The position numbers and the translations under genes are program-made. The notes beneath the pieces were generated by a model. The model was not told where the DNA came from. It did not search any database and saw only the letters and a program-made list of their open reading frames with translations. A stretch of DNA of 12,900 nt from an uncultured Enorma sp. (GTDB lineage: Bacteria > Actinomycetota > Coriobacteriia > Coriobacteriales > Coriobacteriaceae), in the NCBI GenBank assembly GCA_905210055.1, contig CAJLVH010000041.1, forward strand, positions 1-12,900, given 5' to 3'. Shown here piece after piece: positions 7,391 through 12,900 of the stretch. Position 1 is the stretch's first letter. Each line of letters begins with the position of its first letter.

Positions 7391-8414
7391 GATCATCACC
7401 TTCGCCATTCCGTGCTACAACTCTGCCGCCGATATGGACCACGGCATCACGTCGATCCTCGAGGGGAGCGACTTTGCCGAGGACGTTGAGATCATCATCG
7501 TCGACGACGGCAGCCAGGACGAGACGCCCGCCAAAGCGGACGAATGGGTGGCGCGCTACCCGAACATCATCCGCGCCGTGCATCAGGAGAACGGTGGGCA
7601 CGGTATCGCGGTGCTCTCGGGCCTGCGCGAGGCGACCGGCACGTACTACAAGGTCGTCGACTCCGACGACTGGCTCGATGCGTCTGCGCTCGCGACGATG
7701 CTCTCCATTTTGCGCGGCTTCGAGGAGCGCGGAATGGAGATCGACCTCTTCATCTCGAACTACGTGTACGAGAAGGTGCACGAGGACAAGCGCACCACGA
7801 TCAGCTACCGCGGAGCGCTGCCGCGCAAGAAGGTCTTCACCTGGGATAAGATTGGCTATTTCCGCCCCGATCAGAACCTGCTCATGCACAGCCTCACGTA
7901 CCGTACGGAAGTCGTGCGGGCGGCGAACCTGCCGCTTCCGGCGCACACGTTCTACGTCGACAACATCTACGCGTACGTACCCCTGCCGCTGGGCAAGAAG
8001 ATGGACTACGCCGACATCGACCTCTACCGGTACTTCATCGGCCGCGAGGGGCAGAGCGTGAACGAGGCCACGATGGTGCGCCGTCTCGACCAGCAGTTCC
8101 GCATCACGCGCATCATGATGAATGCCTATCACTTGTACCGCGACGTGCCCGAGAGCCGTCTCGCGTCGTACATGATGGGTTATTTCACCATGATGATGGC
8201 CGTGTGCTCCGTGTTCTCGAAGCTTTCCGATGACCCCGAGATGAAGCAGGAATGCAAGAAGCTCTGGGCCGAGCTCAAGGAGTACGACGAGCGCATGTAT
8301 CGCCACGCGCGCTGCGGCATCCTGGGTATCGGGACGAATCTGCCCACGAAGGCGGGCGAAAAGACGTCCGTCGCGCTCTATCGTGCCGCGAGCAAGATCT
8401 TCAAATTCAATTAG
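7383..8414 (+). CDS. family 2 glycosyltransferase (GT-A fold)
   Basis: A 343-residue GT2-type transferase, probably adding a sugar to a surface polysaccharide or lipid acceptor at the inner face of the membrane. The N-terminal GT-A domain shows ITFAIPCYN (5-13), EIIIVDDGSQDET (36-48, nucleotide-binding Asp41-Asp42) and KVVDSDDWLD (90-99, the metal-binding DxD region). The second half, with repeated Met- and Tyr-rich helices, is not recognisable to me. No clear membrane helices are seen. The ATG at 7383 lies inside the end of glf (8-base overlap, different frame), so translation is probably coupled. The partnership with glf suggests galactofuranose transfer, but the donor is inferred from context only. 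Right after its stop comes an unused ribosome-binding site. Confidence 0.9.
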   Translation: MHKIITFAIPCYNSAADMDHGITSILEGSDFAEDVEIIIVDDGSQDETPAKADEWVARYPNIIRAVHQENGGHGIAVLSGLREATGTYYKVVDSDDWLDASALATMLSILRGFEERGMEIDLFISNYVYEKVHEDKRTTISYRGALPRKKVFTWDKIGYFRPDQNLLMHSLTYRTEVVRAANLPLPAHTFYVDNIYAYVPLPLGKKMDYADIDLYRYFIGREGQSVNEATMVRRLDQQFRITRIMMNAYHLYRDVPESRLASYMMGYFTMMMAVCSVFSKLSDDPEMKQECKKLWAELKEYDERMYRHARCGILGIGTNLPTKAGEKTSVALYRAASKIFKFN

Positions 8415-8424
8415 GAGGACGTTG
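8413..8424 (+). promoter_or_regulatory. orphan ribosome-binding site after the glycosyltransferase
   Basis: AGGAGG (8413-8418) overlaps the stop codon of the glycosyltransferase and precedes a TTG (8422). That TTG opens only a five-codon frame ending at 8439. The arrangement copies the xseB-to-HIT junction, but no gene follows; the inverted-repeat region begins two bases later. Confidence 0.45.
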
Positions 8425-8440
8425 AGCCTTGCTTCCTGAC

Positions 8441-8511
8441 GGGCTTGGGCGCTTCATCCTTCGCTAGTCCTCGGCGCCTGCGGAATCGCTCAGGATGAAG
8501 CGACCGAGCCC
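8441..8511 (-). repeat. long inverted repeat, element A (minus orientation)
   Basis: Outer arms GGGCTTGGGCGCTTCATCCT (8441-8460) and its partner at 8492-8511 pair over 20 positions with one G-U and one mismatch. The 31-base interior holds two boxes also present in the element at 8827-8938. TCCTTCGCTAGTCCTCG (8457-8473) is identical there. CTGCGGAATCGCTCAGGA (8478-8495) matches 16 of 18 there. Confidence 0.8.
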
Positions 8512-8547
8512 TGCGCGCGGTTCACGTGGGTGCGGAGAGCGCGTTTC

Positions 8548-8578
8548 GCCCCGTTATCTCCTGCGGAGATAACGGGGC
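8548..8578 (+). repeat. perfect 14-bp hairpin with CTCCTGCGGAG apex
   Basis: GCCCCGTTATCTCC (8548-8561) and GGAGATAACGGGGC (8565-8578) pair perfectly around the loop TGC. The apex CTCCTGCGGAG recurs, on the other strand, in the hairpin nested inside the element at 8827-8938. It has no T-run, so a plain terminator role is unlikely. Confidence 0.75.
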
Positions 8579-8612
8579 AGGTTGATTGAGGTTGTAGCGT
8601 TGACGGATTCCC

Positions 8613-8676
8613 GAGCGGTGGGATGGCGGTGCCGCCGGATGAAGGGAATGCCGCCGTCCGGGCTCTTTCTTTTTTC
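8613..8676 (+). terminator. possible terminator with long T-rich tail
   Basis: GAGC (8613-8616) with GCTC (8662-8665) and GGCGG (8625-8629) with CCGCC (8651-8655), or alternatively CCGGA (8635-8639) with TCCGG (8657-8661), stand before the T-rich CTCTTTCTTTTTTC (8663-8676). It could end the glf-glycosyltransferase transcript, but the stems are short and compete. Confidence 0.35.
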
Positions 8677-8826
8677 GAAATGGTTTTGCTGCGGTGGTAT
8701 CAGGGCGGCACAAGGTGACGTTTCTTTGCCGCTGGGGTATTCGGAACCGTTGCCTGCTACGTAAACCATGCGAACTACTATTGTTTTTAATCGGCGCGAG
8801 GGCGCGGCTACTACGGTTGAGCTCTT

Positions 8827-8938
8827 GGGGGTCGCCGGGCGTTCTCCTGAACGTTTCCGCAGCCGCGTGTGTTTCGCTCCGCAGGAGCGAAACGCACATG
8901 CGGCGAGGACTAGCGAAGGAGAACGCCCGGCGACCCCC
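8827..8938 (+). repeat. long nested inverted repeat, element B (plus orientation)
   Basis: The outer arms (8827-8848 and 8917-8938) pair perfectly over 22 bp. Inside is a second hairpin, 8862-8880 with 8884-8904: 19 bp with one G-U and a 2-base bulge around the loop GCA. Between the two stems are the conserved boxes TCCTGAACGTTTCCGCAG (8845-8862) and CGAGGACTAGCGAAGGA (8904-8920), shared in reverse orientation with the element at 8441-8511. The nested apex matches the hairpin at 8548-8578. Confidence 0.85.
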
Positions 8939-8981
8939 GCCGAAGCGCGTGCAGCCCGGATCCTTCAGCACCCAAGCGTCG

Positions 8982-10447
8982 TTAGATCGTGATGATGCCC
9001 ATCGCTACGAGCACGATCGCCACCACGCCGAGCCCCACGAGCACCACCGCGAGCGGCTTCTCGAAGCCCTCGAGGATATGGTTGCAGCGCTGCTCGCGCC
9101 GTGCCGCGATGTAGCAAACGAGGCCGGGGATGTAGGCGATGCAGCAGAGCAGGAGCAGGTCGACGCCGGCGAGCACCACGGCGACCACGAGGAACACGGT
9201 CGCGAAAAGCGAGAGCGCGAGCGCGGAGCCTGCTTGTTCGACTTCTCTTTCGCGTGCGAGCTTCACCATATAGGCGGAAGCGAGCGACCAGCTGATCACG
9301 ATCGACGCGGTGCAGAGCGAATACGCGAACTGATAGGCCGCCTCGGAGAAGAGCATCACGATTGAGAGCAACTGGATCATGGCACCGGTGACGACGAGGC
9401 AGAGCGTGGGCGCGCCATGGGCGTTGAGCTTGGCGAAGCCGCTCGGCAGGAGCTCCATGTCCGCCATGGTGCGCATGGCCTCGGAAGCGAGGATGGTGTA
9501 GGAGAGCCACGCGCCCAGGATCGAGATGACGAGGCCGCCGGCGATGAACGCGCCGCCCCATGAGCCCACGGCCTCCTGGAAGATATAGACCATGGAGGGT
9601 GATCCCATAGTGAGGAGCTCGTCGCGCGTGAGATAGCCGTAAGGTAGCACGGAGGCGGCAACGTAGATGAACACGAGTGCGGAGGTACCGAGGATCGTGG
9701 CACGCGAGACGTCGGCTTTCCGGCGCGCGCGGTGACCGAGTACCGCGGCACCCTCCATCCCGACGAACACCCACATCATGACCATGAAGCAGTTGATAAT
9801 CTGCGTGGTGAGGCTTCCCGGCGCCGCATCGTTTCCCAGGTTGTTGGCGAGTGTGCCCCAGAAATCGGCGGTGAACACATCGAAGCTGAACATGAAGAGC
9901 ATCGTCACGATGAAGACGAAGATGGGGATGAGCTTGCAGCACATCACGATCGCGTTCACCACGGACGCTTCTTCGACGCCATGGTTCACCAGAAGGATGA
10001 TCGCCCAGTTCATGACCGAGATGAAGACGACGGCAGGCACGGTGAGGCCGGCGGGAAGAAGTAGCCGATCGCGGTCACGAGCATCACACCGAAGGCTACG
10101 TTACCGATCCAGATAGAGAGCCAGTAGCCCCAGCCCGAGACGAAGCCCACGAACGGGCCGAATCCTTCATTCGCATAGGCCACGATGCCGTCGAGGTCTG
10201 GGCGCGCGAGTGAGAGCTTGCCGAATGTCGTGGCGAGCCCGATGAAGCCGATGCCCGTGATGATCCAAGCGATGATCGCGGCGCCGGGGGCAGCGGCGGC
10301 GGAGATATCGGTCGAAAGGGCGAAGACGCCTGAGCCGATTGACGAGGAGATGACGAGTGCGATGAGCCCGATGAGGCCGATGCCACGCTTTGACGCTGGT
10401 TCGGAAGAGGCGCTTCCCGCACTTGACGATCCGGTAGGTTCTGCCAT
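8982..10447 (-). pseudogene. APC-family amino-acid antiporter (ArcD-like), frameshifted
   Basis: An integral membrane amino-acid transporter of the APC superfamily, nearest to the basic amino acid/polyamine antiporters (ArcD, AjmL). The first part (10447-10010) has a hydrophilic N-terminus, then GLIGLIALVISSSIGSGVFAL (the TM1 unwound IGSG at 37-40), ITGIGFIGLA and SGWGYWLSIWIGNVAFGVML. The frame then runs to a stop at 10012-10010. The rest (PAVVFISVMNW onwards, to 8982) is in another frame and has the remaining family segments, including FVGMEGAAVLGHRARRKADV. Adding one base to the C-run at 10055-10053 would join both parts into a 488-residue protein, the usual size. The start is the ATG at 10447, with GGAG 5 bases upstream; an ATG at 10462 is less likely. 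It could be a true mutation or a sequencing error; both halves look otherwise intact. The peptidase gene lies upstream on the same strand. Confidence 0.85.
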
Positions 10448-10480
10448 AGTTGCTCCAATCATGCGAAGAGACGGACGTGG

Positions 10481-10525
10481 CTGGCAAGATCGGCGAGGTG
10501 CTGCCGTGCAGGCAACGCTTGCCAG
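10481..10525 (-). terminator. stem-loop between the peptidase and antiporter genes
   Basis: CTGGCAAG (10481-10488) pairs with CTTGCCAG (10518-10525), and an inner stem GCTGCC (10500-10505) with GGCAAC (10511-10516) stacks on it. There is no T-run, so it may be a weak terminator, an mRNA stability element or an attenuator in the antiporter leader. Confidence 0.35.
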
Positions 10526-10556
10526 GACGCTCCGTCATGCTATGCAAGATAGTAGC

Positions 10557-11558
10557 TTAGTTATGCAAATTCTTGAATGCCGGGGCACCGTGAATTCCGT
10601 CGGCGGACAGGCATCCGGCGCAAATGGCTTCTTCAAGCACGCGCGTGGCCGCGACACCGAGCATGTCGAGCGGGAATGCTCGGTCGCCCAGTGCGCCGGA
10701 AGCGAGCACGTAGATCGTGTCGCCGTCGTTGGTGGTGTGCGTGGGGCGAATGGTGTGCGCATAGGCATCGGCAGCCATCTGCGCAAGCTTGGTCGCTTGG
10801 GCTTTGGTAAGCCGCGCGTTCGTGATGATGCATGAAATGGTAGTGTTCGTGCGGTCGAGCGGCATAGCGAGGTGCTCCACCGCGGCGAGCATGGCATCTT
10901 CCATGCTCACGATTTCGAGGGAGTCTGCTGCGGCGCGCATGCCGGCGATGGCGGCACCCGTCGTCGGGTCGACCACGTTGCCGCAGGCGTTCACCACGGA
11001 GATGGCACCGATCTTGAGCTCGCCCGCCGCGCGCGCCCGTGCTCCGAGGCCGCCCTTCATGAGCGTCGTCGGTCCGTTGAGCTTGCCCACGGTGGCACCC
11101 GTACCCGCACCGACCGTACCCTCTGCAACGGGCGCAGGCTCCGTGTCGAGCGCAGCGCGGGTAGCCTCGATGCCCTCTGCCACGCCCGGCCGCACGGTGG
11201 CGCTTCCGAAGGCAAGGTCGAAGATGCAGCTTGAGCAGACGATCGGCACGCGCGCAACGCCCACGTCGAGTCCGATGCCGCGCGCCTCGAGCTCGCGCGC
11301 CACGCCCGATGCCGCTTCGAGTCCGAAGGCCGAGCCACCGGAAAGGCAGACGGCGTTGACCACTTCGACGGTGTTTTCCGGGCGGAGGAGGTCGGTCTCG
11401 CGCGATGCCGGCGCGCCGCCGCGTACATCGACGCCTCCCGTAGCGCCCTCGGGAGCCACAATGACCGTGCAGCCCGTGGCCGCATCGAGGTTCGTGGAAT
11501 GCCCGATGCGGAACCCTTCGATGGTGTGGATGGGGATGGGCTGCCAGCGTGTGCTCAT
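10557..11558 (-). CDS. P1 family (S58) peptidase, NylC/DmpA-type N-terminal nucleophile hydrolase
   Basis: A self-processing Ntn-type hydrolase of the P1/S58 family; relatives include the aminopeptidase DmpA, beta-peptidyl aminopeptidases and the nylon-oligomer hydrolase NylC. The 333-residue protein begins with the family opening FRIGHSTN (16-23) and has GGAPASRETDLL (47-58), NAVCLSGGSAFGLEA (68-82), GTVGAGTGATVGK (147-159) and SVVNACGNVVDP (187-198). The predicted autocleavage site is Asn238/Thr239 in RTNTTISCIITNA, with Thr239 as the new N-terminal nucleophile, and a conserved IRPTHTTNDGDTIY follows (270-283). The start follows AGGAAACCC, 5 bases from the ribosome site, and sits just downstream of a large double palindrome. 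No signal peptide is seen, so it is probably cytoplasmic. The antiporter gene follows after 109 bases, and both may act on peptides or amino acids. The substrate is unknown. Confidence 0.92.
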   Translation of the reverse strand: MSTRWQPIPIHTIEGFRIGHSTNLDAATGCTVIVAPEGATGGVDVRGGAPASRETDLLRPENTVEVVNAVCLSGGSAFGLEAASGVARELEARGIGLDVGVARVPIVCSSCIFDLAFGSATVRPGVAEGIEATRAALDTEPAPVAEGTVGAGTGATVGKLNGPTTLMKGGLGARARAAGELKIGAISVVNACGNVVDPTTGAAIAGMRAAADSLEIVSMEDAMLAAVEHLAMPLDRTNTTISCIITNARLTKAQATKLAQMAADAYAHTIRPTHTTNDGDTIYVLASGALGDRAFPLDMLGVAATRVLEEAICAGCLSADGIHGAPAFKNLHN

Positions 11559-11569
11559 GGGTTTCCTCT

Positions 11570-11649
11570 CGTCATGTAAAATTACCCCAGGGGTTTTTAC
11601 ATCCTGCTTTGTCGATGTAAAAATACCCCTGGGGTAATTTTACATGACG
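11570..11649. promoter_or_regulatory. 80-base double palindrome upstream of the peptidase gene
   Basis: The whole segment is an inverted repeat: 11570-11593 pairs with 11626-11649 (24 bp perfect) and 11594-11602 with 11615-11623 (9 bp), with a 2-base bulge and a 12-base loop. Each half is itself a palindrome around ACCCCAGGGGT (11584-11594) or ACCCCTGGGGT (11625-11635), with ATGTAAAA/TTTTACAT flanks. The centres are 41 bases apart, about four helix turns. It ends 11 bases before the peptidase start and begins about 30 bases past the maf stop. It may be a paired operator, a maf terminator or a mobile palindromic repeat. Confidence 0.7.
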
Positions 11650-11679
11650 CGATTGCATGCGCCGCAGTCAACGTGGTAT

Positions 11680-12267
11680 CTAGAGCGCCTTCAGCTTTCG
11701 TACGACCTCGGCGATGGGGAGGCCGACGACGTTGTAGAAGTCGCCGTCAATGCCTTTCACGAGCATGCGGCCGCCTGTTCCCTGGATGCCGTAAGCCCCG
11801 GCCTTATCCATCGGTTCGCCCGAGGCGACGTAGGCGTCGATCTCCTCATCGGTGAGCTCGTAGAACGTGACGTCCGTTTTGGCGACGAACGAAACGGGTG
11901 GCTCATCGTCGCTCAGGCGTCGGGGCTCGCGCTCATCGCATGGTGCGATGCACACGCCCGTCGCGACGGTGTGCGTTCGTCCGGACAGGCGCCTCAGCAT
12001 GGCGCAGGCGTCGGCTGCGTCGTTCGGCTTGCCGAGTACCTCGCCGTCGATGGTTACGATGGTATCTGCCGCGAGCACGACCTCGGAGGGCTCTGCGTGA
12101 GTTGCAAGGACGGTCGCCGCCTTTACGCAGGCGAGACGCTCCACGAGGGAGAAGGGATTCTCGTGTGGGAGCGGCTTCTCATTGACATCCGCCGGGATCA
12201 CGCGGAATTCGAAACCCGCTTCGCGCAGGATCTCGATGCGGCGGGGCGACTGCGAGGCGAGGATCAT
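11680..12267 (-). CDS. maf: Maf family nucleotide pyrophosphatase
   Basis: Maf proteins hydrolyse non-canonical or excess nucleoside triphosphates (dTTP, UTP and modified forms) to the monophosphates and are linked to division arrest. The 195-residue protein has the N-terminal MILASQSPRR (1-10, a substrate loop with Ser5, Arg9 and Arg10), LAADTIV (65-71, catalytic Asp68), GKPND (79-83), and EPMDKAGAYGIQG (151-163) followed by GIDGDFYNVVGLP (172-184). The last motif, close to the GDYYNVMGLP-type sequence, points to the YhdE/Maf dTTP/UTP pyrophosphatase branch rather than YceF. Its ATG overlaps the stop of the upstream DJ-1-like gene by 4 bases (ATGA), so the two are translationally coupled. 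The stop is close to the double palindrome at 11570-11649. Confidence 0.95.
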   Translation of the reverse strand: MILASQSPRRIEILREAGFEFRVIPADVNEKPLPHENPFSLVERLACVKAATVLATHAEPSEVVLAADTIVTIDGEVLGKPNDAADACAMLRRLSGRTHTVATGVCIAPCDEREPRRLSDDEPPVSFVAKTDVTFYELTDEEIDAYVASGEPMDKAGAYGIQGTGGRMLVKGIDGDFYNVVGLPIAEVVRKLKAL

Positions 12268-12809
12268 AGCTGGATACTTTCACGAACCTTTTGGACGGCG
12301 CGCTCGCCGGCGATGTCACCGAGTACCGCGAGCGCGAACGGCAGCGCTTGACCCATGCCGGAAGCGGTGATGATATTGCCATCCACGATGACGGTCTTGC
12401 CGCCGGCATAGGTGCCCGCGGGGAACGTCGACTCGAAGCCCGGGAAGCATGTTGCCTTTCGTCCCACGAGCAGGCCGAGCTCGCCTAAGATGGAAGGCGC
12501 TGCGCAGATGGCCGCGACGTGCTTCGTGGTGGCGAATTCGCGTACGAGCGCGCAGACCCGTTCGTCGCGGCGCAGGTTCGTGGTGCCGGGGAGGCCGCCG
12601 GGCAGCACGATGTAGTCGTACTCGTCGAAATCGACCTCGTCAAGCGTGCAATCGCACGTCACGCCGATCTGCTGCGAGCTCACGGTGTCGCGCGTCGGCA
12701 TAATCGATACGAGCGACACGCGCACGCCTCCGCGGCGCAGGATGTCGACCATGGTCAGGCATTCAATCGTTTCGAACCCGTCCGCGACGAGCACGGCGAC
12801 AGCGCTCAT
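12264..12809 (-). CDS. DJ-1/PfpI family protein
   Basis: A 181-residue DJ-1/ThiJ/PfpI-superfamily protein with a flavodoxin-like fold. Relatives include the DJ-1 stress proteins, glyoxalase/deglycase-type enzymes and YajL; the exact reaction is not predictable here. Visible landmarks are DGFETIE (10-16, Glu13 being the conserved acid next to the nucleophile), YIVLPGG (66-72) and the nucleophile elbow AAICAAPS (99-106, Cys102). The C-terminal ITASGMGQALPFALAVL (147-163) replaces the usual ITSRGPGTAF. The ATG at 12809 has AAAGGA about 7 bases upstream. A longer open frame from 12854 has no ribosome site. maf follows with a 4-base overlap, making a two-gene operon. Confidence 0.92.
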   Translation of the reverse strand: MSAVAVLVADGFETIECLTMVDILRRGGVRVSLVSIMPTRDTVSSQQIGVTCDCTLDEVDFDEYDYIVLPGGLPGTTNLRRDERVCALVREFATTKHVAAICAAPSILGELGLLVGRKATCFPGFESTFPAGTYAGGKTVIVDGNIITASGMGQALPFALAVLGDIAGERAVQKVRESIQL

Positions 12810-12843
12810 ACTGCATCCTTTCAGTTGCTGGAACCTCTGGAGC

Positions 12844-12849
12844 CTTATA
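12844..12849 (-). promoter_or_regulatory. possible -10 element of the DJ-1/maf operon
   Basis: TATAAG (minus strand, 12849-12844) is one base from the consensus and lies about 35 bases before the DJ-1-like start. No good -35 is seen at the usual spacing, so this is weak. Confidence 0.25.
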
Positions 12850-12900
12850 CCCATTCAGCCGCCCCGCCCGTCCGGCATTGAGGATAGACGCACCCGCCAA

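Larger units (their letters stand above)
8415..8981. other. 567-base gene-free stretch packed with inverted repeats
   Basis: It lies between the convergent ends of the glycosyltransferase (+) and the antiporter (-). I find three long inverted repeats (8441-8511, 8548-8578, 8827-8938), a possible T-tailed terminator (8613-8676) and a small bulged hairpin (GCGGCA 8705-8710 plus AAG, with CTTTGCCGC 8724-8732). Open frames here, such as 8554-8769 on the minus strand, lack ribosome sites and run through the palindromes, so I do not call them genes. The part from about 8676 to 8826 is visibly richer in A and T than the flanking genes. Confidence 0.7.

Noticed and set aside
6011..7408. Minus-strand 465-codon open frame antisense to glf
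   Set aside because: Same shadow composition, and it runs through the divergent promoter region.
8441..8938. CRISPR array
   Set aside because: The repeated boxes are two copies in opposite orientation with paired arms, not regularly spaced direct repeats with spacers.
8522..8971. Minus-strand 149- and 71-codon open frames in the repeat region
   Set aside because: They read through the palindromes, have no ribosome site and no recognisable domain. They are more likely chance frames in repeat DNA.
10010..10060. Programmed -1 ribosomal frameshift in the antiporter gene
   Set aside because: No slippery heptamer or downstream pseudoknot is visible at the frame change, and this transporter family is not known to use frameshifting.
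10789..11637. Plus-strand 282-codon open frame antisense to the peptidase
   Set aside because: Ser/Ala/Pro-rich shadow with no ribosome site; it runs into the double palindrome.

Overview
The window is GC-rich and gene-dense. It carries ordinary bacterial housekeeping genes with clear Shine-Dalgarno sites (AGGAGG-type) and ATG starts. The gene set (acetate kinase and a short phosphotransacetylase for fermentation, an ArcD-type amino-acid antiporter, galactofuranose synthesis, a YitT-family membrane protein) and the base composition suggest an anaerobic high-GC Gram-positive bacterium. My best guess is a gut Coriobacteriia member such as Collinsella or a relative. This is inference; there is no rRNA gene to prove it.

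Left part (1-4855, + strand): a rho-independent terminator of an upstream gene, then xseA-xseB (both subunits of exonuclease VII) and a HIT-family hydrolase as one tight operon. ackA (acetate kinase) and a YitT-family membrane protein follow. The AckA protein has several substitutions in the conserved active-site motifs.

Middle (4856-8414): pta lies on the minus strand, so it is convergent with ackA and separated from it by the yitT-like gene. AckA and Pta together interconvert acetyl-CoA, acetyl phosphate and acetate with ATP formation. A compact divergent promoter region separates pta from glf (UDP-galactopyranose mutase). glf overlaps a family 2 glycosyltransferase by 8 bases, and the pair probably makes and transfers galactofuranose or a related sugar to a surface glycan.

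8415-8981 is a 567-base stretch with no convincing gene. It is packed with long inverted repeats. Two elements facing opposite ways (8441-8511 and 8827-8938) share the same internal boxes, but their outer stems differ in sequence while still pairing. One of them contains a nested hairpin whose apex matches a third hairpin at 8548-8578. This composite repeat system is the most unusual thing in the window.

Right part (8982-12809, all on the minus strand, so read from right to left): a DJ-1/PfpI-family protein overlapping maf (nucleotide pyrophosphatase) by 4 bases, an 80-base double palindrome, a P1/S58 (NylC/DmpA-type) self-cleaving peptidase, and an ArcD-like antiporter gene broken by an apparent one-base frameshift. 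The double palindrome sits about 11 bases upstream of the peptidase start codon and looks like a pair of operators or a mobile palindromic repeat. A diverged relative of its core lies in the yitT-pta intergenic region.
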